From assembly GCA_028752905.1 (NCBI GenBank), contig JAQNBH010000011.1, positions 22,848,341 to 22,912,340 on the forward strand: a stretch of 64,000 bases of DNA. The letters run 5' to 3'. The notes beneath the pieces are model-generated. The model saw only the letters and a program-made list of their open reading frames with translations, made no database searches and was not told the DNA's origin. Shown here piece after piece: positions 46,073 to 56,937 of the stretch (its first letter is position 1; every line of letters starts with the position of its first letter). Origin of the DNA: Cladorhizidae sp. MBARI D1340-BT2. Lineage: Eukaryota; Porifera; Demospongiae; Poecilosclerida; Cladorhizidae. Made by a program: the position numbers and the translations under genes.

Positions 46073-47373
46073 CTTAGAACATTTCCGTAGATGTAACAGT
46101 CCTATCAGAATGTCTGGAGAGATATGTACTTCTACTTGTCGGTTATATATATATATACATACAATATTAAAGGAGTTCAATATTAAATAATTATTATATT
46201 TATAATATATTGTATGGTAATTTTCGGATAACTTCATTAAAAACAACATTTATTTTATTATTTTATTATTAATTTAAAAAAAAGTTTGCTATATGTACGA
46301 TCTGAGAAAAGGGCCCACTTCGCCCAAAAAATGATCTTGCACAAGGACCTGAAATAGCTACCAAGGTTATGATTCATGATATTTTCATAACTTACCTCAG
46401 AGGTATCTTGGGTTATTGCTCTATCTTTTTGCAAAGTTTTAAGGCCAACAAGGGCTTCCTTCCATTCGAGCGAGCAGTTAGAAAAAGTTTAAAAAATAGA
46501 GAAGCCACGCGAAGCTACCGCGGGCATGGAATGAAAATATGGGCACGCCCTTCAGTTTTCGAATAGACAGCGTGGTGACATAGTGAGCTAAATGCAGGTG
46601 TATACAATTAAAACATCATGCTTACCAAAAAATGGTGATATCAATCAGATATTGTGTGTGTGTGTGATGTCAAATAGGAGTTCAAGCAGAAGTGGTGTGA
46701 ATTGACCACCATCATTCCTTGCTTCAATTGGACAGACTTCTTTGCTTCACATTTGAAGAATTTCTCATGAATAAAGCGTTTCAAACAATTCATATTCAGT
46801 TCATCCGATCCAGGCACAATGACAGCAAAGGAGCGTTCAGACACTGTACAAAACCGGTTTGTGCTTGCCAAACATTGCTGGACATCAACAGTCACAGATA
46901 TGCCACACATCATTCCCGCCAAAGGTTTGTCTCCAGAACAACAGTTTATTTGACAGCATCCGACAGTTCTGTCCGGAGAAGGACAAAGACATAACATGCC
47001 CCAAACCATCATCTTTTCTAAAGCCATCCAGTCGAGCTGCTCACCAGTGGTTGATGAGGATGTGTGTCGGAAATGCTTTCCTTGAGAGTGTCACACTTAG
47101 TCTCTCCGAACAGATCCGCGCCGACTTATAGTTACTGACACTTCTGATTCACCTCTCACTCAGGTGAACCAGCAAGTGCTTTCCCCTTACAAGCCCAAAT
47201 GACCACTTGAGATTAATAAACACTTCTTAGTGCATATAACAATACTGCCAAAAAGAATCTCATCACAACATTTACAAACTCAGTGTCCAACAACTAACAA
47301 ATTCAAGCTACTCTCCTAGCTCTCTCTAGCTCTCTCTAGCTCTCTCTCTTCCGGTCTGTGGTTTTAGTATTGG
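46073..47373 (-). other. 3' non-coding part of the Ty3/gypsy fragment, probably with 3' LTR sequence
   Basis: Lies between the end of pol and the satellite. It contains a purine-rich run on the minus strand near 47311-47352 that could serve as polypurine tract, an AT-rich zone at 46140-46280 with a short TA microsatellite, and GC-richer DNA around 46490-46580. A 128-codon minus frame (47027-46641) has no family I recognise. LTR boundaries cannot be set because the 5' LTR is missing. Some of this might be an unrelated insertion. Confidence 0.4.
47311..47352. repeat. AGCTCTCTCT microsatellite / purine-rich tract
   Basis: Four decamer-like repeats of CTCTCTCTAG on the plus strand, all purine-rich on the minus strand and 22-63 bases past the pol stop codon, the expected place for a retroelement polypurine tract. 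Confidence 0.6.
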
Positions 47374-47910
47374 TCAGTTATAAATAACTTTACCCGGTGA
47401 GTTAAATATACTCCGGTCCATATATGGCATGGTTTGTAGTAGTAATTCATTAACTTGTACTACTTCCTCTCTCACTTGTCTGGCAGGGAATGCCATTTCC
47501 GACACTCCCCCCTTCTCATGGTGAGAACCACTAGGTTCTCTCGAAAGCCCGTCGGCGTTGGTGTTTGCTTTGCTGCTACAATGCACTACGGTGTACATGT
47601 AGGGTTGTAGAGTTAGAGACCAACGTCCGATACATCCATGGCTATCCTTGATTTTAGCCAACTGGGTCAAAGGGTTGTGATCGGTTACAACCGTAAACAG
47701 CGTTCCCTCTAGATAAATTCGATAGTGCTCAATCCCTGTGATAATTGCTAGGGCCTCCTTCTCGATGGTCGAATATCGAGTTTCCCTTTCGAGCAGTTTT
47801 CGTGATCCAAATGCGATCGGATGTTCTTCTCCATATTCATCATTTTGTGAAGATGAATCCTAAGCCTGTGTCTGAGGCGTCCGTTTGTAGAGTAAACGGT
47901 CGTGACCAGT
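47374..47910 (-). pseudogene. Ty3/gypsy RNase H region
   Basis: Continues directly from the RT connection domain. Visible signatures are FTLQTDASDTGLG (first catalytic Asp), IEKEALAII (Glu), FTVVTDHNPL (Asp) and a terminal HCSSKANTNADGLSR, matching the end of gypsy RNase H. A frame shift near 47840 separates the first motif from the rest. The frame then runs about 40 residues past the domain and stops at 47374. No integrase follows, unlike ordinary Ty3/gypsy elements. Confidence 0.85.
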
Positions 47911-49044
47911 TCGGAGTTCTCAGAATCGGGTAGTTAATTAAACTCGACTTCAACATCTCGAATGCTTGTTCTGTCTTTGCCGTCCAGGTCACTACTACGT
48001 TGGGTTCCGTCTTTTTCGTTAAGTTGGTAAGGGCAGTGGCGATCTCTGCGAACTTTGGGATGAATCTACGGTAATATCCACTCAACCCAAGGAATGCCCT
48101 CACATCTGTCTTTGTTTTGGGCTGTTTGAAATTTCTCACTGCTCTGATTTTGGCTTCCTGTGGTAATACTCGTCCATTCCCGATGACGTATCCCAAATAC
48201 TCGCAAGTATTCACTGCAAATTTGCACTTCTTTTCCTTGATGGTGAGCCCAGCTTCTTTTAGACGGTCCATCACCCATCGCAAATGGCTCAGGTGATCCT
48301 TCCAGGTCTCACTTCTCACTAACACATCGTCCAGATAGGCAGCTGTAAAGTCGTGCCCTCCTTCCAGTACAGTACTCGGTCCATCAACCGTTGGAACGTG
48401 GAAGGGGCAGCCACCAACCCAAAAGGCATGTTCAAGAACTCAAACTTCCCCCATTGGGTTACAAAGGCTGTCTTTGCGATACTTTCTTTTGCTACTGGCA
48501 CCTGCCAGTAGCCCTTTGTGAGGTCTATGGCAGTGATGAACTTGGCCTGCGCCTCGATCCTAGGGAGAGGGTAAGGGTCGGTCCTCGTGATTAGGTTCAG
48601 TTTGCGATAGTCCACGCATAGTCGTTGACCCCCGTCCTTCTTCGGCATCAGAACCACTGGGGCGGTCCAGGGGTTCCGGGACGGTCGAATGATGCCTCTC
48701 CCCATAAGCTCCTTTATCTCGGTTCTCAGGAACTCATGTGAGGTATGAGGTAGTCTGTAGGGCAGCAATTTGATTGGACTGGCTCCCTCTGTTTCGATAA
48801 TATGTTCTGCCCATGTTGTCTTCCCGGGTATGTCACTGATGACATCTGCATACTCCCGTTTCAACTGCTCTAGTTCTTCTCTCTGTTTTTCTTTCAGGTT
48901 GTCTTCCTCAGTTGTCTGTTCTTCCTCCACCTGGCCATCAGCATCTTCGTGTGCGAAGAGTACTGCTCCAGTGGGAGAGTTCCAGCGTTTCATGCTGTTC
49001 ACATGGAAGCGTCGCAGCGGCTTCCTGCCTTGGCCCATATCCAC
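47911..49044 (-). pseudogene. Ty3/gypsy reverse transcriptase
   Basis: Copies element RNA into DNA when intact. Motifs in order: LPYRLPHTSHEFL, a GIIRPSRNPWTAPVVLMPKK stretch, CVDYRKLN, ITAIDLTKGYWQVP (first catalytic Asp), FLNMPFGLVAAPSTFQRLMD, the YLDD catalytic box at 48337-48326, CEYLGYVI, and the FLGLSGYYRRFIP thumb. All active-site residues are visible. A 5-bp tandem duplication (AGTAC twice, 48366-48375 on the plus strand) shifts the frame just before YLDD. The frame upstream is continuous with the integrase tail. Confidence 0.9.
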
Positions 49045-50170
49045 CTCATAAGTTACTGAGGATATCTTCTTTGTAATGATTACAGGCCCCCTCCACTCAT
49101 TGTGGAGCTAGTTGAAATATTTCGGTTGAAAGACTAGGACGTAGTCTCCCTCGTCAACCTCCCTAGGTTTCGCCTTCTTGTCATGTTGACGTTTGTACGA
49201 TTCTTTACTAAGTCCTTCCATGCAACTGGCGAACTCCCGTACGACAGCCATGCATTCTCATAACTGCTTTAGGTATTCGGTTGACTCCATACCTTCCTCC
49301 ATTTCTTCCTGGGTCCACTGATCGATCAAGACGTTCAGGGTAGTACACATCTTGCGTCCGAACAAAAGCTCGTAGGGTGAGAACCTGGTCGACTTGTGCA
49401 CGGTGCCTCGATACGCCCACAGCACAAAGGGGAGGCACTCGTCCCACTCACTCGAGCCTTTTTGCGTGAGTTTCCGCAAGAGGCGCTTCATTGTAGCATT
49501 GAAGCGTTCGACCATCCCGTCAGTCTGGGGATGGTATGGGGAGGTCCGTATCTGTTTGATTCCGGTCTTCGTGCAGAACTCCTTCATCATCTTGGAGACA
49601 AAATTAGCCCCATTGTCCGTCAATACTTCCTCAGGGACACCTAGTCGTGACGTCACCTCGATTAAACATTGTACAACTTCCATAGATGTAACATTTAGGC
49701 TTCAGGCCACTTTGTCGCATAGTCGGCAATAACAAGTACCCACCTATTCCCTGACCTTGTCCTCTTGAGGGGTCCGAATATGTCCATGGCTATTCGTCTG
49801 AACGGCGTCTGGATGAGAGGTAATGGTCTCAACGGTGCTGTTGGTAGAGATGCTGGTGCCGCCAGCTGACAAACCGGTCACGATCGGCAGGCCTCCTTTA
49901 CATCAGTCGCCATCCTCGGCCACGTGACCCTCCTCCTCAAAAGGTCCAGAGTCCGTGCCTCACCAAAGTGACCCGCTGTCGGTGAACAGTGTGCTGTCCG
50001 TAGTACCTCACTCCTGCATGTCTGGGGTACAACCAACAGAGGTTTTTCCTCACCCTTTTCCGGTTTTTTGTGTAAAAGACCTTTGTTCCAGCAGAAGTCT
50101 CCCCCGTCCACGTCAGCCTGGTGGCGCCAGTCTATGAGAGTCTGGTCCACCAACTGGAGAGTACGCAACT
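49045..50170 (-). pseudogene. Ty3/gypsy integrase located upstream of RT
   Basis: Zinc-binding region: LRTAHCSPTAGHFGE and WPRMATDVKEACRS, then an in-frame TGA at 49880-49878 within the Cys part. Core: MDIFGPLKRTRSGNRW with first Asp region VIADYATKWPEA, a frame break near 49700, then LTDNGANF and, 35 residues after that Asp, the Glu of MVERFN (D,D35E spacing). The C-terminal part reads GDYVLVFQPKYFN, a TAG at 49110-49108, then HNEWRGPV and SSVTYEVDMG before entering RT. A further TGA lies at 49260-49258. The C-terminal motif leads straight into RT in the same frame. Confidence 0.88.
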
Positions 50171-50399
50171 GGGATGGAGAAATCTGCTCCAGGGTTTTCT
50201 CGTCGTCATCAGGAACAACGGTCACTGTCGGTTCCTGGGTAGGGGTTACAAACATGTCATCCTCAAATACATATATTTCACCCAATGTTTGGTACGATTG
50301 GAGACCCGTGACTTCAGCCCCTTCCTCCTCCTGAAGTGCTGACAGCCTTCTTTGTTCGGTCTCCTCTTTCTTCTGGCTCGCTCGCGTCATGGCCAGGGC

Positions 50400-50750
50400 T
50401 GTTTCGGTTGGCTCGCCTCCGGTCATTTCTTCCGTAAAGACCTCCTTCAACAGTCTTCGAAAACGGGGGATGTCCTGTCCCAACAACATGTCCACATTCA
50501 AGCCCTGAGAAACTCCAACAGCCATTTCGGTCTTTCTCCCATCCACAGTCAGCTCTATCCTAGCCACCGGGAAGTCCTGCTTGGTGTGACTGGTGGTGGC
50601 GTACGAGATCGTCCACCCCAGCTTATCCTTTTCTTGCACACAACGCGGGTGCACCATGGACTTGGTACAGCCCGTATCCAGTAGGGCTATCCTCTCCTGT
50701 CCATTCACTGTGACCTCCTTGGTCCAGTTGTTACCTCGCTTTCCTTCTTG
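50400..50750 (-). pseudogene. Ty3/gypsy aspartic protease
   Basis: The retropepsin signature ALLDTGCTKSMVH (active Asp codon at 50678-50676) is followed by VDGRKTEMAVGVSQG and VDMLLGQD, the usual second half of the fold. It is fused directly behind the zinc knuckle and, through an acidic Glu/Thr-rich linker, in front of the integrase zinc domain in the same frame. The protease part shows no internal stop. Confidence 0.8.
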
Positions 50751-51395
50751 CGGGAAGGTCGAACAACACCGGGCATCCCCCTCGATCTTGACTTTACAGT
50801 TCGACGGAAGTGCCCAATCTGCCCACACCGGAAACACTCAATCCTACTTGAGTCTCTGGGGTGTGTGGTTGTCGTGGTTATGGGGGTGGTCCGCTTATCC
50901 CCCAGTGGTAAACGTCTAGGGTCAGGGTCCCTCTGACGGTTGGGTGTGGTGTGAGTGGGTAAGGGTTGTTGTACATTTTCTCTCTCCCTATTGGGTAAGG
51001 GTCGTTTTTGGAATTCCACCTCCCGTTAAATGCATAACCACAGCTGTGTTCAATCCCTCATATGTGGGTATATCTAGGTTGCACATCGGCTGCTGCAACC
51101 ACCTTGGCAACCGTTGTAATGCTAACTCCTGGGCTATGAGGTAAAGCACAAGCATCCCAGATGCCTCCACCCACTTCCTCAATGATTGCCGGTGTGATCG
51201 GAACCACTTATCCGGTTTATCACTGTCGAAAGGTGTCTCAAACACTTGCCTACGATAGGTCTCTATGGATATACTATAGGTACTTAACAACACCCTCCTC
51301 ACTTCTCCATAATCATTCTGGTCCTGAGCGCTGAGTGTTGACACCGCAGTCAGTCCCTGTCCAGAGAGAGAGCCCCGGAGATACACACTCCACTG
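50705..51395 (-). pseudogene. Ty3/gypsy Gag, 5'-truncated
   Basis: The readable part starts at WSVYLRGSLSGQ, directly against array sequence, and passes through an alpha-helical capsid-like region (ALQRLPRWLQQ, plus a WFRSHRQSLRKWVEASG stretch) to a basic Pro-rich tail and a zinc knuckle (CFRCGQIGHF, 50836-50807). Frame breaks occur near 51020 and at the knuckle: the last Cys of the CCHC motif lies in the next frame, which leads into protease. This second break could be a mutation or a remnant of a normal -1 frameshift signal; with so many other lesions I favour mutation. Confidence 0.72.
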
Positions 51396-52002
51396 TGCTC
51401 TGGTGTGTAGCAAGACGTGAACTCTGGTGTGCATCAAGCCATGAACTCTGGCGGGTATCAAGCTATGAACTCTGGTCTGTATCAAGCTATCAACTCGGGT
51501 GTGTAGCAAGTTATGAGGTCTTGTGTGTAGCAGTCATGAACTCTGTATCAAGCCATGAAGTCTAGCGTCTCAAGCCATGAACTCTGGTGTGTTTCAAGCC
51601 ATTAACTCTGGTGTGCATCAAGCCATGAACTCTGGTGTGTATCAAGCTTTTAACTCTGGTGTGCATCAACCTATGAACTCTGGTGTGCATCAAGCCATGA
51701 ACTCTGGTGTGCATCAAGCCATGAACTCTGGTGTTAAGCAAGCCATGAACTCTGGCGTGTATCAAGCTATGAATTCTTGTCTGTAGCAACACATGAACTC
51801 TGGTGTGTAGCAGTTATGAACTCCGTATCAGGCAATGAAATCTAGTGTGCAGAAAGCCTTGAACACTGGTGTGTTAAGCCATGTACTCTGGTGTGTTCCA
51901 AGCCATGAACTCTGGTTTGCATCAAGCCATGAACTCTGGTGTACAACAAGCCATGAACTCTGGTTTGCAACAAACCATGAACTCAGGTGTGCATTAAGCT
52001 AT

Positions 52003-53400
52003 GAACAATGAAATGCAGCAAGCTATGAACTCTGGTGTCTATCAAGCTATGTATGAACTCTGATGTGCATCAAGCCATGAACTCTGGTGTGTATCAAGCT
52101 ATTAACTCTAGTGTGTAGCAAGGCATGAACTCTGGTGTGTACGAGTCATGAATTCTGTATCAAGCCATGAACTCTGGTGGCTCGAGCCATGAACTCTGGT
52201 ATGTGTCAAGCCATGAACTCTGGTGTGCATCAAGCCATGAACTTTGGTTTGCATCGAGCCATGAACTCTGGTGTGCATCAAGCCATGAACACTGGTGTGC
52301 ATCAAGCCATGAACTCTGGTGTGCATCAAGCCATGAACTCTCTAGTGTGCATCAAGCCTTGAACTGTGGTGTGTAGCAAGCCATGAACACTGGTGTGCAT
52401 CAAGACATGTACTTTAGTTTGCATTGAGCAATGAACTCTGGTGTGCATCAAGCCATGAACTCTGGTGTGCATCAAGCCATGAACTCTGGTGTGCATCAAG
52501 CCATGAACCCTGGCTTGCATCAATCCATGAACTATGGTATGCATAAAGCCATGAACTGTGATGGGTATCAAGCTATGAACTCTGGTATGTAGCAAGCCAT
52601 GAACATTGGTGTGTGTCAAGCCATGAACTCTGGTTTGCATCAAGTCTCATGAACTCTTATATGCAGCAAGCCATGAACTATGGTGTGTATCAAGCTATAT
52701 GAACTCTGGTGTGTAGCAAAACATGAATTCTGCTGTGTATCAATCAAGCTATGAACTCCAGTCTATATCTAGCTGTATAAATTCTGTTGTGTAGCAAAAC
52801 ATGAACTCTTATGTGCATCAAGCCAAGAACTCTGGTGGGTATGAAGATATTCTAGTCTGTATCAAGCTATGAACTCGTGTGTGTATCAAGTTATGAGGTC
52901 TGGTGTGTAACAAGCTATGAACTCTGGGGTGTAGAAAGTCATGAACTCTGGCGCACAGTAAGCCATGAACTCCGGGGTGCATCAAGCCATGAAATCTGGT
53001 GTGTATTACGCTATGAACTCTGATGTGCAGCAAGACATGAACTCCGGTGAGCATCAAGCCATGAAGTTTGGTGTGCATCAAGCCATGAACACTGATGGGT
53101 AGCAAACTATGAACTCTGGTGTGTAGCAAGCCTTGAACTCTGTAACTAGCCATGAACTATAGGTGTCTCAAGCTATCAACTCTGTCTGGTGTACATCAAG
53201 CCATGAACTCTGCATGAAGCCATGAACTTTGATGTGCATAGAGCCATGAACTATGGTGTGCATGAAGCCATGAACTCTGGTGTACATCAAGCCATGAACT
53301 CTGGTGTGCATCAAGCCATGAACTCTGGTGTGCATCAAGCCATGAACTCTGGTGTGCATCAAGCCATGAACTTTGGTGTGCATCAAGCCATGAACACTGA
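52003..53400 (+). repeat. Large inverted repeat, arm 1
   Basis: This array segment is mirrored by 57365-58761. Matching landmarks include AACAATG near 52003 with its complement near 58757, GATATTCTAGTCTGT near 52847 with 57825-57839, and GTAACTAGCCATGAACTATA near 53142 with 57600-57618. Spacing differs by about 70 bp over the arm, so a few indels exist. Confidence 0.8.
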
Positions 53401-53479
53401 TGGTGTGTCAAGCCATGAACTCTGGTGTGCATCAAGCCATGAACTATGGTGTGCATCAACCCATGAACTCTGGTGTGCA

Positions 53480-56200
53480 TCACCAATGAACTCTGGTTTG
53501 CATCAAGCCGTGAACTTTGGTGTGCATCAAGCCATGAACTCTGGTGGGTATCAAGCCAAGAACTCTGGTGTGTAGCAAGCCATGAACACTGAAGTGCAGC
53601 AAGCCATGAACTCTGGCATGAATCAAGCCATAACCTCTGGTGTGTATCAAGCTATCAACTCTGGTGGTTAGAAGACATGAACTCTGGTGTGTAGCAGTCA
53701 TGAACTCTGTAACAAGCCATGAACTCTGGTGTATCAAGCCATGAACTCTGGAGTGTTACAAGTCATGAACTCTGGTGTGCATCAAGCCATGAACTCTGGT
53801 GTGCATCAAATCATGAACTCTGGTGGGTATCAAGCCAAGAACTCTGTTGTGTAGCAAGCCATGAACTCTGGTGTGCATAATGCCATGACCTCTGGTGTGT
53901 AGCAAGGCATAAACTGCGTGCATCAAGCCATTAACTCTGGTGTGTATCAAGCTATGAATTCTGGTGTGTAGCAAGACGTGAACTCTGGTGTGTAGCAGTC
54001 ATGAACTCTGTATGAAGCCATGAACTCTGGTGTGCAGCAAACCATGAATGCTGGTGTGTTAAGCCATGTACTCTGGTATGTACCAAGCCATGAACTCTGG
54101 TATGCATCAAGCCATGAATTCTGGTGTGTATCAAGCGATGAATTCTGGTTTGTAGCAAGACATGAACTCTGGTGTGTAGCAGTCATGAACTCTGTATCAA
54201 GCCATGAACTCTGGTGTGCAGCAAACCATGAAATTTAGTTTGCATCAAGCAATGAACTCTTGTGTGCATCAAGCCATGAACTCTGGTATGCATCAAGCCA
54301 TGAAATTTAATTTGCATGAAGCAATGAACTCTGGTGTGCATCAAGCCATGAACTCTGGTGTGCATCAAGCCATGAACTATGGTGTGCATCAACCCATGAA
54401 CTCTGGTGTGCATCACCAATGAACTCTGGTTTGCATCAAGCCGTGAACTTTGGTGTGCATCAAGCCATGAACTCTGGTGGGTATCAAGCCAAGAACTCTG
54501 GTGTGTAGCAAGCCATGAACACTGAAGTGCAGCAAGCCATGAACTCTGGCATGAATCAAGCCATAACCTCTGGTGTGTATCAAGCTATCAACTCTGGTGG
54601 TTAGAAGACATGAACTCTGGTGTGTAGCAGTCATGAACTCTGTATCAAGCCATGAACTCTGGTGTATCAAGCCATGAACTCTGGAGTGTGTCAAGCCATG
54701 AACTCTGGTGTGCATCAAGCCATGAACTCTGGTGTGCATCACCAATGAACTCTGGTTTGCATCAAGCCGTGAACTTTGGTGTACATCAAGTCATGAACTC
54801 TGGTGGGTATCAAGCCAAGAACTCTGGTGTGTAGCAAGCCATGAACTCTCGTGTGCATAATGCCATGACCTCTGGTGTGTAGGAAGCCATAAACTGCGTG
54901 CATCAAGCCATTAACTCTGGTGTGCATCAAGCCATGAACTCTGGTTTGCATCAAGCCATGAACTCTTGTGTGTATCAAGCCATGAACTCTGGTGTGGATC
55001 AAGCCATGAACTCTGGTTTGCATCAATCCATGAACTTTGGTATGCATCAAGCCATGAACTGTGATGGGTATCAAGCTATGAACTCTGGTGTGTAGCAAGC
55101 CATGAACATTGGTGTGTGTCAAGCCATGAACTCTGGTTTGCATCAAGTCATGAACTCTGGTATGCATCAAGCCATGAACTATGGTGTGCATCAACCCATG
55201 AACTCTGGTGTGTATCACCAATGAACTCTGGTTTGCATCAAGCCGTGAACTTTGGTGTGCATAAAGCCATGAACTCTGGTGGGTATCAAGCCAAGAACTC
55301 TGGTGTGTAGCAAGCCATGAACACTGAAGTGCAGCAAGCCATGAACTCTGGCATGAATCAAGCCATAAACTCTGGTGTGTATCAAGCTATGAACTCTGGT
55401 GGTTAGAAGACATGAACTCTGGTGTGTAGCAGTCATGAACTCTGTAACAAGCCATGAACTCTGGTGTATCAAGCCATGAACTCTGGAGTGTTACAAGTCA
55501 TGAACTCTGGTGTGCATCAAGCCATGAACTCTGGTGTGCATCAAATCATGAACTCTGGTGGGTATCAAGCCAAGAACTCTGTTGTGTAGCAAGCCATGAA
55601 CTCTGGTGTGCATAATGCCATGACCTCTGGTGTGTAGCAAGGCATAAACTGCGTGCATCAAGCCATTAACTCTGGTGTGTATCAAGCTATGAATTCTGGT
55701 GTGTAGCAAGACATGAACGCTGGTGTGTAGCAGTCATGAACTCTGTATGAAGCCATGAACTCTGGTGTGCAGCAAACCATGAATGCTGGTGTGTTAAGCC
55801 ATGTACTCTGGTATGTACCAAGCCATGAACTCTGGTATGCATCAAGCCATGAATTCTGGTGTGTATCAAGCGATGAATTCTGGTGTGTAGCAAGACATGA
55901 ACTCTGGTGTGTAGCAGTCATGAACTCTGTATCAAGCCATGAACTCTGGTGTGCAGCAAACCATGAAATTTAGTTTGCATCAAGCAATGAACTCTTGTGT
56001 GCATCAAGCCATGAACTCTGGTATGCATCAAGCCATGAAATTTAATTTGCATGAAGCAATGAACTCTGGTGTGCATCAAGCCATGAACTCTGGTGTGCAT
56101 CAAGCCATGAACTCTTGTGTGCATCAATCCATGAATTCTGGTGTGCATCAAGCCATTAACTCAGGTGTGCATCAAGCCATCAACTTTGATGTGCAACAAG
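53480..56200 (+). repeat. 1,735-bp higher-order duplication
   Basis: Strings at 53480, 53756, 54020 and 54204 recur at 55215, 55491, 55755 and 55939, each exactly 1,735 bp later. A shorter related copy at about 54413-54745 shares part of the same order. Confidence 0.88.
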
Positions 56201-56937
56201 CCAAGAACTCTGGTGTGTATCAGGCTATGAACTCTGGTGTCATGCACTCTGGTGTATATCAGTCATGAACTCTGTATCAAGCCATGAACTCTGATGTCTT
56301 AAGCCATGAACTCTGGAGTGTGTCAAGCCATAAACTCTTGTGTGCATCAAGCTAGGAACTCTGGTCTGTATCAAGCTATATGAACTCTGGTGTGTAGCAA
56401 AACATAAATTCTGGTATGAATCAAGCAAGCTATAAACTCCATTGCTATATGAATTCTGGTGTGTAGCAAGCCATGAACTCTGGCGGGAATCAAGCTATGA
56501 ATTCTGGTCTGTATCAAGCTATGGACTCTGGTGTGTAGCAAGTTATGAGGTCTGGTGTGTAGCAGTCATGAACTCTGTATTAAGCCATGAACTCTGGTGT
56601 CTCAAGCCATGAACTCCGGTTTGCAGCAAGCCATACACTCTGGTGTGCATCAAGCCATGAACTTCGGTGTGCATCAAGCCATGATCTCTGGTGGGTATGA
56701 AGCTATGAACTCTGTTGTGTAGCAAACCATGCACACAGGCATGCAGCAAGCCATGAACTCTGGCATGCAGAGGCCATGAACTCTGGTGTGTATCAAGCTA
56801 TTAACTCTGGGGTGTAGCAAGACATGAAATTTGGCGTACAGCAAGCCATGAACTCCGGGGTGCATCAAGCTATGAAATCTGGTGTGTATCAAGCTATGAA
56901 CTCTGGTGTGCAGCAAGAGATGAATTCTGGTGTGTTG

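Larger units (their letters stand above)
46073..51395 (-). mobile_element. Ty3/gypsy retrotransposon fragment with Gmr1-like domain order, 5'-truncated and broken
   Basis: Read on the minus strand the order is gag, zinc knuckle, protease, integrase, reverse transcriptase, RNase H, then a non-coding tail. The integrase tail runs into RT in one continuous frame (interrupted only by point stops), and there is no integrase after RNase H, so the order is internal to the element and not caused by rearrangement. Gag begins in mid-domain directly at array sequence, so the 5' LTR and start of gag are lost. At least eight stops or frame shifts make it inactive. TGCTC occurs at both junctions (46068-46072 and 51396-51400), either microhomology or chance. 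Confidence 0.88.
51398..56937 (+). repeat. 24-bp minisatellite, second block, direct orientation
   Basis: Same unit and classes as the main block, resuming at CTCTGGTGTGTAGCAAGAC. The first part (about 51.80-53.15 kb) resembles the opening of the main block (16.74-18.3 kb and 20.92-22.6 kb), including the GTGTGTTAAGCC variant. It contains a 1,735-bp higher-order duplication. Orientation flips at about 56937/56938. Confidence 0.95.

Noticed and set aside
46641..47027. 128-codon minus-strand frame as an extra retroelement gene (env-like)
   Set aside because: No signal peptide, membrane segment or family signature is visible, and overlapping frames exist on the plus strand.
49679..49696. Short similarity between the integrase frame-break site and the left end of the element near 46083-46098 (TAGATGTAACA)
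   Set aside because: Only about 16 bases with a mismatch; too short to claim a shared origin.
50790..50840. Programmed -1 frameshift between Gag and Pol
   Set aside because: The last Cys of the knuckle lies past the shift, so a one-base lesion is the simpler reading, and many other lesions are present. No slippery heptamer was recognised.
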